A stretch of 27,766 bases of DNA from Metaruminococcus_A sp050943475 (GCA_050943475.1 JBMNPF010000016.1:1-27766); one strand, 5' to 3'. Counted from the stretch's first letter, positions 1-7,122 are shown. A program made the numbers and translations. Notes: generated from the sequence alone by a model not told the origin.

Positions 1-13
1 CCTTTCGATATAT

Positions 14-89
14 TCCTCAATAGCTCAGTCGGTAGAGCCCGCGGCTGTTAACCGCGTTGTCGTTGGTTCGAGTCCAACTTGGGGAGCCA
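14..89 (+). tRNA. tRNA-Asn (anticodon GTT)
   Basis: A complete cloverleaf can be drawn. The 7-bp acceptor stem is TCCTCAA with TTGGGGA, including one T-G pair. The D arm contains AGCTCAGTCGGTAGAGC, the anticodon stem is CGCGG/CCGCG, and the 7-base loop CTGTTAA carries anticodon GTT at 47-49. The T arm contains GGTTCGAGTCC and the 3' CCA is encoded at 87-89. It may be the last gene of a tRNA cluster that continues to the left of the window. Confidence 0.97.
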
Positions 90-99
90 TCTTTCTTCT

Positions 100-130
100 T
101 TAGCCACTCCTAACAAGGAGTGGCTAATCT
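100..130 (+). terminator. Intrinsic terminator or processing hairpin after tRNA-Asn
   Basis: A perfect 12-bp stem (100-111 with 116-127) has a 4-base loop AACA and is followed by TCTCTTATTCT. The stem is strong but the T tract is interrupted, so some read-through into the next gene is plausible. Confidence 0.65.
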
Positions 131-158
131 CTTATTCTAGTAGTGTATGGAGGAATTT

Positions 159-767
159 ATGAGCGCTCAAACCAAAAAGCAAATTATTATTGCTGTTATC
201 CTTGCAGCGGTTGCTATTGCTGCCGTTCTGATCTTTTTGTTCACTGGCCGTGGTGATACCATTGATAAATATGTTTTTGCTTTTGAGGGCGAAGAGCATA
301 CCGGAAAGGTGTATACAACTGATGATATCACCCTTGCCCTAAACAATGGTGAAGAACTTCCGATGACTTTTATTGTTTATTTGCAGGATAAACAGGAGTA
401 TCAGTTCGGAACCTCGGTGCCGGAAGAGGAGCGCTTGAAGACTGAGGAACCTTATCAGTTTGAGATTGTCAACGCGGAAACAGGTGAGATTGTCGGCTCT
501 AAGCCAATTTTTATTGCGGGCAGCCGAAATGGTCGCTATTATTACCGTATTATTTTCCGTGATACTCCCATTGATGTGGAGGCTTCTCCGGATTTGAAGA
601 TGGTTGTGCGGGATCTGGATGGCAACGAGGTTGCTTCACAAGTAATTGTTACCGCTAAGACGCTCTTTACTGAAGCGGATTGGGATTCGCTCAAAAAGCT
701 TCAGGGAACCGTTGACTCTTCAAGCTCGGACTCGTCTTCCTCCGCTGAAAGCTCGTCTGCTGCATAA
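159..767 (+). CDS. Membrane-anchored extracytoplasmic protein with Ser-rich tail, function unknown
   Basis: I do not recognise the family. The 202-residue protein has a short basic N-terminus (SAQTKKQ) followed by a hydrophobic segment at about residues 8-29, with no lipobox and no clear signal peptidase site. It is therefore most likely an N-terminal anchor with the remainder outside the cell. The middle (residues about 38-175) looks beta-rich. The last 16 or so residues are almost all Ser with some Asp, Glu and Ala, a low-complexity tail. The ATG at 159 is chosen because GGAGG at 149-153 lies 5 bases upstream; an ATG at 147 would overlap that ribosome site. Only 31 bases separate the tRNA hairpin from the start and no good promoter is visible there, so transcription may come from the tRNA promoter by read-through. 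Confidence 0.8.
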   Translation: MSAQTKKQIIIAVILAAVAIAAVLIFLFTGRGDTIDKYVFAFEGEEHTGKVYTTDDITLALNNGEELPMTFIVYLQDKQEYQFGTSVPEEERLKTEEPYQFEIVNAETGEIVGSKPIFIAGSRNGRYYYRIIFRDTPIDVEASPDLKMVVRDLDGNEVASQVIVTAKTLFTEADWDSLKKLQGTVDSSSSDSSSSAESSSAA

Positions 768-776
768 AAAAGTGAG

Positions 777-808
777 GCCCGACAGTCAATTTGGCTGTCG
801 GGCTTTTT
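777..808 (+). terminator. Intrinsic terminator
   Basis: A 9-bp stem GCCCGACAG/CTGTCGGGC (777-785 with 795-803) is followed directly by TTTTT. It ends the upstream gene. Its T tract abuts the ribosome site of the next gene. Confidence 0.9.
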
Positions 809-822
809 CAGGAGTTTGCCGC

Positions 823-1188
823 ATGAATTGGAAAAACAAAATAAAACATTTAAAAATGGAGACAGCGGCTATTTATTTGGCATTTCGTCATCCGGACACA
901 CCGCTTTATGCAAAATTAGCCGCTGGTGTGACCATTGGTTATGCCTTGTCGCCAGTGGATTTGATTCCCGATTTTATTCCGCTTCTCGGTTATTTGGATG
1001 ATCTCCTTATCCTGCCATTGCTCCTGTTGCTTTCGGTTCGTTTGATTCCGGATGGTATTCTGTCGGAATGCCGTGCAGCTGCAAAGGCCTTGTGGCAAAA
1101 CGGAAGACCCAAACATTGGTATTACGGGATCCCTGTTTTTTTGATTTGGCTTCTGCTGGCGGTATGGATTGTGTTTACAATAATATAG
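823..1188 (+). CDS. DUF1232 (YkvA-type) small membrane protein
   Basis: The protein has 121 residues. The conserved DUF1232 core is clear: PLYAKLAAGVTIGYALSPVD followed by LIPDFIPLLGYLDD, at about residues 27-61, a membrane hairpin typical of the family. A second hydrophobic stretch is present and a final transmembrane helix occupies the C-terminus (about residues 103-121). The function of the family is not established. GGAG at 811-814 lies 8 bases before ATG 823. The gene begins just behind a terminator and shares no strong promoter of its own, so its expression may depend on read-through. Confidence 0.85.
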   Translation: MNWKNKIKHLKMETAAIYLAFRHPDTPLYAKLAAGVTIGYALSPVDLIPDFIPLLGYLDDLLILPLLLLLSVRLIPDGILSECRAAAKALWQNGRPKHWYYGIPVFLIWLLLAVWIVFTII

Positions 1189-1220
1189 GCACGGCGATTA
1201 TACGCCGTGCCTTTTGTTTT
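1188..1220 (+). terminator. Intrinsic terminator after the DUF1232 gene
   Basis: The stem GGCACGGCG/CGCCGTGCC (1188-1196 with 1203-1211) has a 6-base loop and is followed by TTTTGTTTT. The stem starts on the last base of the stop codon. Confidence 0.92.
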
Positions 1221-2604
1221 AACCCACAATAATTTTCCCCTCGGGGATAATTTGGCTTTTATTTTTGTTTTTCGAAGAGGAGTTCGCGGTAAGGGAAAGG
1301 GCCAGTGAAATTGGCCCGACACGTCCAAGAAACATGGTTAACATTAAAATTACTCTGGATATTTCGTTTGAAATTGCGGTGACGCCGGTGGAAAGCCCGA
1401 CCGTTGCAAAGGCGGATACCGATTCGAAGACTGCGTTAATTCCGAGAATATCCAAATTATCGGTTACATCGTTGGTAAAATAGATGGTCAGTGTCGCAAG
1501 ACCAACAGCAAAAAGTGCGACGGTTGTAACGGTCAGCGCCTTATATACGGTAAAACGATCAATTCGCCGATGGCCAACAATGGTCTCGCTGCGGTTTTTT
1601 AATACCGAAACCACCGTCATAATAATAACAACAAAGCTGGTGACCTTAATACCGCCGCCGGTAGAACCTGGCGCTGCACCGATAAACATCAGAAGAATGG
1701 AAAGCATTTTTGACATGGAGCTCATGCCCTCAATGCTAATGGAGTTAAATCCTGCCGTTCGCGTAGTTGCGGATTGGAAAAATGCGTTGCTGATTTTAGA
1801 GCCAACATCCATATTGGCCATCGTTCGGGGATTGTTCCATTCAAATACCAGAAAAAAGACGGTTCCAACGACGATTAAAAGAAGGGTGGTAATCAGTACA
1901 ACCTTGGTGTGAAGGATCAGATGCCGGCTTTTACGGAACATGATCACATCGTACCAGACAACAAATCCTAGTCCACCGAAAATAATGAGCGCCGCTACCG
2001 GAATCAATACAGCTGGATTGGTGGCAAAGGGCACCAAACTGGAGTACTCTCCTAGAAAGCCAAAAGGATCGAACCCGGCGTTGCAAAATGCCGATACGGC
2101 GATGAAGATTGAGTAAAAAATGCCGTTAAGACCAAACTGCGGAACAAAGGTCAGCCCAAGCAGGACGGCGCCGATTGCTTCACAGGAAAAGGTGATGACC
2201 AAAATGGAAGAAATGAGCTTACGGGTGTCAAACAGGTCGACAGCACTAACGGACTCTGTTGCAAGTTTCATGGAATGAAGCGCCATGCGTTTGCGCAGTG
2301 CAATGTTGAAAAAGGTGGTAAAGGTAACAATGCCAAGACCGCCCATTTGAATCAGGCAGAGTATAACCCCCTGGCCAAACGGAGTCCAAAAGGTATGGGT
2401 ATCCACCACGATTAGACCAGTGACACAGGAGGCTGAGGTAGCCGTAAAAAAGGTGGTAAACAGGTCGGTAAAGGTGCCGGACCTGCTGCAAAACGGAAGA
2501 GATAAAACCAATGCGCCCACAATAATCAGCAGTGCAAAGCTCCCGACAATGACCCTTGCCGGGTTGTTTAAAAAAGCACCGCGCCGTTTCCCAATTTGAT
2601 GCAA
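1219..2604 (-). CDS. TrkH/KtrB-family potassium uptake channel subunit
   Basis: This 461-residue integral membrane protein moves K+ (with Na+ in KtrB members) across the cytoplasmic membrane. The four filter-loop repeats of the Trk/Ktr/HKT superfamily are visible: TSASCVTGL near residue 56, SAFCNAGFD near 150, TTRTAGFNS near 285 and SAFATVGLSTG near 400. The length suits KtrB. The start codon is TTG (complement of 2602-2604), with GGAGG at the complement of 2614-2618, 9 bases upstream. The usual RCK-domain partner (KtrA/TrkA) is not in the window, so the gating subunit must be encoded elsewhere. A palindrome at 2647-2668 overlaps its probable -10 element. Confidence 0.93.
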   Translation of the reverse strand: MHQIGKRRGAFLNNPARVIVGSFALLIIVGALVLSLPFCSRSGTFTDLFTTFFTATSASCVTGLIVVDTHTFWTPFGQGVILCLIQMGGLGIVTFTTFFNIALRKRMALHSMKLATESVSAVDLFDTRKLISSILVITFSCEAIGAVLLGLTFVPQFGLNGIFYSIFIAVSAFCNAGFDPFGFLGEYSSLVPFATNPAVLIPVAALIIFGGLGFVVWYDVIMFRKSRHLILHTKVVLITTLLLIVVGTVFFLVFEWNNPRTMANMDVGSKISNAFFQSATTRTAGFNSISIEGMSSMSKMLSILLMFIGAAPGSTGGGIKVTSFVVIIMTVVSVLKNRSETIVGHRRIDRFTVYKALTVTTVALFAVGLATLTIYFTNDVTDNLDILGINAVFESVSAFATVGLSTGVTAISNEISRVILMLTMFLGRVGPISLALSLTANSSSKNKNKSQIIPEGKIIVG

Positions 2605-2646
2605 CAGTAATGCCCTCCAAATGTCGGTAAAAATGACAGAAAAAAA

Positions 2647-2668
2647 GAATTATAGCATACTATAATTC
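2647..2668 (-). promoter_or_regulatory. Extended -10 promoter embedded in a 22-bp palindrome upstream of the KtrB gene
   Basis: The arms GAATTATAG (2647-2655) and CTATAATTC (2660-2668) are a perfect inverted repeat around CATA. On the minus strand this reads TGC-TATAAT, a good extended -10 (TATAAT is the complement of 2649-2654). No convincing -35 is present. The palindrome could be an operator over the promoter, or symmetry arising from two back-to-back TATAAT boxes. Confidence 0.5.
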
Positions 2669-2745
2669 GCAATACTCTGCCGTTGGTTTTCCTCATTATA
2701 CATCAGCAAACACAAAAGTTCAACTGCATAAAGCGGATTTAAAGA

Positions 2746-2774
2746 TTGCTTTTTCCGTAAAAATCCAGTATAAT
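2746..2774 (+). promoter_or_regulatory. SigA-type promoter for tRNA-Arg
   Basis: The -35 TTGCTT (2746-2751), a 17-base spacer and the -10 TATAAT (2769-2774) are present. The predicted start near 2781 leaves a 65-base leader before the mature tRNA. Confidence 0.75.
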
Positions 2775-2790
2775 AATTTTGTTTGATGTT

Positions 2791-2825
2791 AAGTGGTTTT
2801 ACCGCTTGGTTTTTGAGAAAACCAA
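2791..2825 (+). promoter_or_regulatory. Two hairpins in the tRNA-Arg leader
   Basis: The first hairpin pairs AAGTGGT (2791-2797) with ACCGCTT (2801-2807) and is followed by GGTTTTT, which resembles a short terminator. The second pairs TTGGTTTT (2806-2813) with AAAACCAA (2818-2825). They share two bases, so they cannot both form completely. They may guide 5' processing of the pre-tRNA or act as an attenuator. Confidence 0.4.
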
Positions 2826-2846
2826 ACCTTCGGTGCAATTTAATAT

Positions 2847-2921
2847 GCCCCCGTAGTTAAATGGATATAATAGCCCCCTCCTAAGGGGTAGTTATCAGTT
2901 CGATTCTGGTCGGGGGTGCCA
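2847..2921 (+). tRNA. tRNA-Arg (anticodon CCT)
   Basis: The acceptor stem is GCCCCCG/CGGGGGT with a terminal G-T pair, discriminator G and encoded CCA (2919-2921). The anticodon stem GCCCC/GGGGT encloses the loop CTCCTAA, giving anticodon CCT. The T arm contains CAGTTCGATTCTG. It reads the rare Arg codon AGG. Confidence 0.95.
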
Positions 2922-2925
2922 TTCA

Positions 2926-2968
2926 GCAGGCTCCGGAACGCCTTTGGTGTCCGGAGCCTGCCTTTTTT
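2926..2968 (+). terminator. Intrinsic terminator of tRNA-Arg
   Basis: A perfect 12-bp stem, GCAGGCTCCGGA (2926-2937) with TCCGGAGCCTGC (2950-2961), is followed by TTTTTT (2963-2968). It is a textbook rho-independent terminator. Confidence 0.95.
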
Positions 2969-3407
2969 AGCAGCCTTTCCGGAAGAATGTCCTATATTGA
3001 TAATGTCGCTGTGTCTGGAGAGCAGCGCAGCAGACAGCTTCTTCTGTGGTACAACAGAGCTAATCGGTACAGCCGCTTTGTTTGACACCCGCAAGATTAT
3101 TTTTTTGTTCTATTTCCTTTCCCTGCGGGATAATCGACGTTGTCTTGCTTTGATCCCCATCTTATAATGATATTACCCCGCATAAACCGGATACAGCCTT
3201 GGGCGAAAAACAATGGTAAAAATAGCAAGCTATTTCTTTGATGGATAGAGATTATGCGCTTTCGTAATAGTTGTTTGAGGATAGACGGTATATGCGAAAC
3301 AACACCTTGAGAAGTGCACACATTTCTACCAAAAAAAGCAAAAAAATAATAGCCATTTTCCTGTGGCCGTTTTACAATAAAAGAGCTGTATGAAAGGGTG
3401 TATATGG
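2969..3407. other. Long intergenic stretch with no gene, containing one promoter and a long leader
   Basis: No reading frame here has both a ribosome site and a recognisable product. The first 170 bases show nothing clear. A promoter at 3140-3168 would give a transcript that runs about 230 bases before the EamA gene. That leader contains the hairpin AAATAGC-AA-GCTATTT, and the arms GTTGTTT/AAACAAC enclosing about 20 bases. No known riboswitch class was recognised. Confidence 0.55.
3140..3168 (+). promoter_or_regulatory. Promoter candidate for the EamA transporter gene
   Basis: TTGTCT (3140-3145), a 17-base spacer and TATAAT (3163-3168) are present. The start would be near 3175, far from the ATG at 3408. 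No equally good promoter lies closer to the gene. Confidence 0.5.
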
Positions 3408-4337
3408 ATGAAACTGCGTGCCTATGGCTTTTTGCTGCTGACTTTCTGTTTTTGGGGAAGTTCTTATGTGGTCAGCAAATTTGTGATGAACCAAATTCCG
3501 GCGTTTACCGTATCTTTGATGCAATATGTGGTTGCTGTTGCGGTGCTGATGGGCGCCTGGCTCTTAAAAAAACGACGCTCCGGTGGAAAAAAAGTAGAGC
3601 GCGGCGACTATAAATACTTTTTCTTTATTGGCTTTCTCGGTTACTTTATGACAACCGGGGCGCAGCTTTTGGGGACGCAGTTTGCAACTGCTTCGCTCGC
3701 GTCACTCATTAATTCCTTAAATCCGGTTATGATTATGCTGGCGGCAACCCTTGTGCTGAAAGAACGGCTAACGCTCCGGAAAATCATCAGCATTGTGGCG
3801 GCACTGCTCGGAGTTTATCTGGTAATCGGCGGTGTCGACGGCGGCGGAATGATTTATGGCATCCTGTTGTCCGCGCTTGCAGTTGTTTTATGGGCGTTTG
3901 TGTCGGTGATCATTAAAAAAATGACCCAGAAGTATGATCCGCTCCAGGTAACTGCCTATGGGATGTTGATTGGTACCGTTTGTACCATTCCGGTTGCCGC
4001 AGTGGAGTGGGCCACCACTCCTGTACAGATTGACGGCCCCTCCATTCTCGCAATTCTTTATATGGGTGCTGTTTGTATGGGAGCGGCGCATTTCTTTTGG
4101 GGGAAAAGTCTCTCTATTTTGGATGCCAGCATCTGCTCCATGTTTTATCCGCTTCAACCCATGATCTCGGTGCTATTGGGAGCGTTGTTCTTGGGAGAAA
4201 GCATCAATCTCTGGTTTGTAATTGGCGCGGTTTTAATTGTTTCAGGCGTGTTGTTCTGTATCCTGACACAAAAACGCGACGAGTCAACAGAACGGACTAC
4301 AGAAACAGAGATGTTGGAACACAGCGAGCCATCGTAA
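3408..4337 (+). CDS. EamA/DMT-superfamily transporter
   Basis: The product is a 309-residue polytopic membrane protein with two EamA repeats, expected to form ten transmembrane helices. Typical sequences include FWGSSYVVSKF at the first helix, SLINSLNPVMIMLAA with LVLKERL in repeat 1, and SMFYPLQPMISVLLGALFLGE in repeat 2. The family exports amino acids or other small metabolites; the substrate cannot be predicted. The C-terminus is a charged cytoplasmic tail. The ATG at 3408 is preferred because AAAGGGTG (3393-3400) lies 7 bases before it. An in-frame ATG at 3390 would add six residues but has only a weak ribosome site. The gene is monocistronic and ends at a shared terminator. Confidence 0.9.
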   Translation: MKLRAYGFLLLTFCFWGSSYVVSKFVMNQIPAFTVSLMQYVVAVAVLMGAWLLKKRRSGGKKVERGDYKYFFFIGFLGYFMTTGAQLLGTQFATASLASLINSLNPVMIMLAATLVLKERLTLRKIISIVAALLGVYLVIGGVDGGGMIYGILLSALAVVLWAFVSVIIKKMTQKYDPLQVTAYGMLIGTVCTIPVAAVEWATTPVQIDGPSILAILYMGAVCMGAAHFFWGKSLSILDASICSMFYPLQPMISVLLGALFLGESINLWFVIGAVLIVSGVLFCILTQKRDESTERTTETEMLEHSEPS

Positions 4338-4369
4338 CGGTTGTGCAATGGTTTGACATGAAAAATGTG

Positions 4370-4396
4370 AAAGAGGCGGGATTTTCCCGCCTCTTT
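4370..4396. terminator. Bidirectional terminator between convergent genes
   Basis: The stem AAAGAGGCGGGA (4370-4381) pairs with TCCCGCCTCTTT (4385-4396). A and T runs at both bases let it serve the EamA gene on the plus strand and the membrane-protein gene on the minus strand. Confidence 0.85.
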
Positions 4397-4463
4397 CCTT
4401 ATTTTGGGTGGAAGAGCATTTCTATCGAAACTTCGCCGAAATCCGCCTGAAGCAGCTGTAAGT

Positions 4464-5168
4464 TCAGGTGTGAATATCGTATGTTTTTCCTTGGATAACA
4501 ACGGTACTTTCATCCTGCCAATAAAGCTGCATAGTTTCAAATTCATTCCACTCGCCGGCGTAGATGCGGACAGAAGATTTGCTGAATTCCCCAATCAGAA
4601 ACGGGAGAATCTCCGCATTGTTTTTGATTTCAACAAATGTATTGCCGCCCAGCGCGCCCTGGTCGTTGTCAATTATTTCGGCGGTATAGGTTCCCTGCGG
4701 CGATGTAATTGACGTTACAACCGTGTTATGGGAAAGGCCGCCAAAAACAGAGGCCATGATACAAGCGAATATCAGAAGTAAGAAAAGAAGTGCGGCCACC
4801 ACTCCGGCAATCCACTTTAGAACAATCGGCCGCGCAAACTTTAGATAAACGACTATGGCACAGCCCACCTGAATAAGCAGGAAAAGGGTGGTCAGGCTCC
4901 AATCCAGCGAAAGGAAAAAGACGCTGTTTATAAGAACCAACGGGAAAACAAGTGCAGCAAAAACAGCGTTTGCTCGGTTTATGGAAACCTTGATGTAAAA
5001 CAGCGCTGATGTTAAAAGAAGAAAAAGTCCTGCTGTAATCCCAAGAAATGCCTCATGGTGATAAAGACTGAATTGATATCCAAAGAAAAAGCCGATTATT
5101 TTGCACAGGAGAAGGATTGAACTGAGCACGCAAAGAACCAATGGCGTGCAGCGCAGGATCCTTTTCAT
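4464..5168 (-). CDS. Membrane protein with C-terminal soluble domain (DUF5412-like), function unknown
   Basis: The protein has 234 residues. Four or five hydrophobic segments fill residues about 8-145. The remainder is a beta-rich domain, with ITSPQGTYTAEIIDND near residue 152 and a terminal STVVIQGKTYDI strand. The pattern of SP-x-G-x-Y-TAE followed by YW-x-D-x-ST-VVI-x-G resembles the small domain of DUF5412 proteins seen in bacilli and clostridia; this is judged from pattern only. GAGGTG (complement of 5173-5178) precedes the ATG by 4-5 bases. A well-formed promoter lies upstream, so the gene is its own transcription unit. Confidence 0.75.
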   Translation of the reverse strand: MKRILRCTPLVLCVLSSILLLCKIIGFFFGYQFSLYHHEAFLGITAGLFLLLTSALFYIKVSINRANAVFAALVFPLVLINSVFFLSLDWSLTTLFLLIQVGCAIVVYLKFARPIVLKWIAGVVAALLFLLLIFACIMASVFGGLSHNTVVTSITSPQGTYTAEIIDNDQGALGGNTFVEIKNNAEILPFLIGEFSKSSVRIYAGEWNEFETMQLYWQDESTVVIQGKTYDIHT

Positions 5169-5202
5169 AGCGTCACCTCATAATTGTTTTGCTTTGTTCA
5201 CT

Positions 5203-5231
5203 ATTATAGCGGAAGCTGTTGGAGAAAGCAA
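5203..5231 (-). promoter_or_regulatory. SigA-type promoter of the DUF5412-like gene
   Basis: On the minus strand, -35 TTGCTT (complement of 5226-5231), a 17-base spacer and -10 TATAAT (complement of 5203-5208) are present. Confidence 0.75.
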
Positions 5232-5346
5232 ACGGGAGGTATAGCAAGTTAACCTTCTACGGTATAAACCGCTGTCTCAAATTGAAATAGATTTGGCAGT
5301 ACCTGTGACGGGACTGTAAACTTTTCTGTACCAAAAGCACCGTTCG

Positions 5347-5375
5347 TTGCTTTTAAAAAAGCACCATGCTATAAT
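5347..5375 (+). promoter_or_regulatory. SigA-type promoter of the CPBP protease-tadA unit
   Basis: TTGCTT (5347-5352), a 17-base spacer and TATAAT (5370-5375) are present. The -35 box lies inside an inverted repeat, AAAAGCA (5333-5339) with TGCTTTT (5348-5354), which could be an operator. Confidence 0.75.
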
Positions 5376-5423
5376 AATTGTATCAAAATTGTTTACCATG
5401 CGGTGTACAAAGGAGAAATCTTT

Positions 5424-6506
5424 TTGAACGAGCCCTTTGAATTCAAAAGTCAGGTAGCCTATTCTGAGCAGGAGCAGCCAGAAGAGGGCGGTGTAGAAAG
5501 CGGATATACTTATGTACCCGGTTTGGGTTTTATGCTGAACAATCCGGAAACCCAGGAGCGCCGTCGTTTGCACTACGCGGCAAACAATGTCGGCGTCGCC
5601 CTAATTCTTTACGTCGTTATTTCGCTGTTTGCCACTATGCCGGTTGTATTGCTGCTTTCCTTCCTGGGGCTGCCCATTCGCGTGAATTTTACCACAATGC
5701 AGATTTATGGTGCACAATCCATGCTTTTGGTGGTAAATCTCATTATTGCGGTTTTAAAATTGGGTCTCCCTGCTTTGTATTTGAGCCTGACGCTGAAAAA
5801 TTACATATCCTTTCGTTCGGTCATGCGTGCGCCCCGGGCAAAGCTAGTCGCTTTTTCCCTGCCAATGGTTCTGGCGGTGTCGGTGGTTGGCAGTTTTCTT
5901 GTAGAGCTGTTGCAGAGAATGTTTTCCCAGTATGGGTGGGAGGTTTCTCTGCCGGGATACATGGTGCCGTCCAGCCCGTTGGATTGGGTGTTGAGCCTTG
6001 TTTTGCTGACGGTTGTACCAGCATTTTTGGAAGAATACCTATTTCGCGGCGTGATCATGCAGGGCCTGCGCTGCTTTGGCGATGGCGTTGCGCTTTTGGC
6101 TTCCGCCATATTTTTTGCATTGGCGCATTTTAATGCAATGCAGGCGACAAATGCCTTTTTAATGGGATTGGTCATTGGCTATTTTGTGCTTCGTACCGGT
6201 TCTCTCTGGACAGGAATCATTCTGCATTTTCTCGTAAATCTGCTCTCCTTTTTTGAAATGGTACTATTTAGCACGGTGTTGCAGGAATATGCCGGCTTGG
6301 TGGGAAATTTGGTTGCGCTTATCTTGCTGGCGACGGGTATCCTTGCCTTTCTGTTGTTTGTACGCAAGGAACCAACGGCGTTTACCATTCCTCTGCCGGA
6401 AAACAGCCAGATGAGCACCCGCCAGCGTGCGATAATTTGCTTTGGAAGCGCAGCAATGGTGCTTGCGCTTTTGGCCTTTGTATTTGTTTGTTTTCAGGTG
6501 GTATAG
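5424..6506 (+). CDS. CPBP-family intramembrane glutamic endopeptidase
   Basis: The product is a 360-residue polytopic membrane protein of the CAAX protease/bacteriocin-processing (ABI) family. The signature residues are present: EEYLFR at 203-208 (paired Glu plus Arg), AHFN with His235, and ILHFLVN with His268 and Asn272. A soluble acidic N-terminus of about 50 residues precedes the first helix, and extra hydrophobic segments follow the catalytic core. Start: TTG at 5424, 8 bases after AAAGGAG (5409-5415). A GTG at 5403 in the same frame lies upstream of that ribosome site and is not favoured. tadA follows after 3 bases, so the two are co-transcribed. The substrate is unknown. Confidence 0.9.
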   Translation: MNEPFEFKSQVAYSEQEQPEEGGVESGYTYVPGLGFMLNNPETQERRRLHYAANNVGVALILYVVISLFATMPVVLLLSFLGLPIRVNFTTMQIYGAQSMLLVVNLIIAVLKLGLPALYLSLTLKNYISFRSVMRAPRAKLVAFSLPMVLAVSVVGSFLVELLQRMFSQYGWEVSLPGYMVPSSPLDWVLSLVLLTVVPAFLEEYLFRGVIMQGLRCFGDGVALLASAIFFALAHFNAMQATNAFLMGLVIGYFVLRTGSLWTGIILHFLVNLLSFFEMVLFSTVLQEYAGLVGNLVALILLATGILAFLLFVRKEPTAFTIPLPENSQMSTRQRAIICFGSAAMVLALLAFVFVCFQVV

Positions 6507-6509
6507 CTT

Positions 6510-6971
6510 ATGGCAGCAGAGCGCGATTTGATTTTTATGAAACTGGCGCTGGAACAGGCAGAAGAAGCGGCTGCAATTGGCGAGGTGCCGATTGGTGCCG
6601 TTGTTGTACGCGGGAATGAAGTGGTTTCGGTGGCGCATAACCTACGTGAGACCGAAAAAAACGCCCTTTTCCATGCGGAACTGCTTGCCATTGACCGTGC
6701 CTGTAAAAAGCTTGGGGGCTGGAGACTGCATGAGTGTGAGCTGTATGTAACCCTTGAGCCATGCCCAATGTGTGCAGGCGCCATGATCAATGCGCGAATC
6801 AAGCGGGTGGTCTACGGCGCAGAGGACCCCAAGGCGGGCTGCTGCGGAACCTTGCTTGACCTGTTTGACTGTGGTTTTAATCATCGCCCGGCGGTGGAGC
6901 GGGGCGTATTACAGGAAGAATCGGCAAAATTGTTGCGGGCGTTTTTCAAAAAGTTAAGAAATCGGTCATGA
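6510..6971 (+). CDS. tadA: tRNA-specific adenosine deaminase TadA
   Basis: TadA deaminates adenosine 34 to inosine in tRNA-Arg(ACG), which allows wobble reading. The 153-residue length matches the family. The zinc-binding and catalytic residues are all present: HAE (His55, Glu57) and PCPMC (Cys85, Cys88), with the TLEPCPMCAGA signature. GAVVV and the usual RVVYGAEDPKAG segment after the motif support TadA over other cytidine deaminases. AGGTGG (6496-6501) lies 8 bases before the ATG, overlapping the end of the upstream protease gene, so translation is probably coupled. In many Firmicutes the SRP RNA and dnaX follow tadA; here they do not. Confidence 0.96.
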   Translation: MAAERDLIFMKLALEQAEEAAAIGEVPIGAVVVRGNEVVSVAHNLRETEKNALFHAELLAIDRACKKLGGWRLHECELYVTLEPCPMCAGAMINARIKRVVYGAEDPKAGCCGTLLDLFDCGFNHRPAVERGVLQEESAKLLRAFFKKLRNRS

Positions 6972-7009
6972 TTGCGGGCAATATTATTCATACATCGTTT
7001 TGGATTCGC

Positions 7010-7018
7010 TGTTATAAT
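7010..7018 (+). promoter_or_regulatory. Extended -10 promoter downstream of tadA
   Basis: TGT-TATAAT (TATAAT at 7013-7018) is a perfect extended -10. No good -35 is seen. It lies 39 bases after the tadA stop and points toward a terminator at 7097, with no gene between. Confidence 0.45.
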
Positions 7019-7023
7019 AAAAG

Positions 7024-7122
7024 AGCAGAAACGAATTATTTCTGTTTTACCCTCTCCTTTATTATCTAAATCCTTATTTCATCTCACTTCATCTGCGGCG
7101 GGCGTTATGCCCGTCATTTTTT
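7024..7122 (+). ncRNA. Candidate small RNA of about 100 bases
   Basis: The segment is bounded by the extended -10 at 7010-7018 and a terminator at 7097-7122. It begins with a short hairpin (CAGAAA with TTTCTG), followed by a pyrimidine-rich single-stranded stretch from 7047 to about 7095 containing CCCTCTCCTTT, which could pair with ribosome sites. No open frame is plausible. It could also simply be the 3' untranslated region of tadA. Confidence 0.3.
7097..7122 (+). terminator. Intrinsic terminator
   Basis: The stem GGCGGGC (7097-7103) pairs with GCCCGTC (7109-7115), with one G-T pair, followed by ATTTTTT. It ends the protease-tadA unit or the candidate small RNA. Confidence 0.85.

Noticed and set aside
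2916..3167. Small open frames on both strands after tRNA-Arg
   Set aside because: They read through the tRNA and its terminator, have no ribosome sites, and show translated-tRNA sequence typical of false genes.
6972..7122. SRP RNA in the usual place after tadA
   Set aside because: The conserved GGAAG and AGCAGC loop words of SRP RNA are absent.
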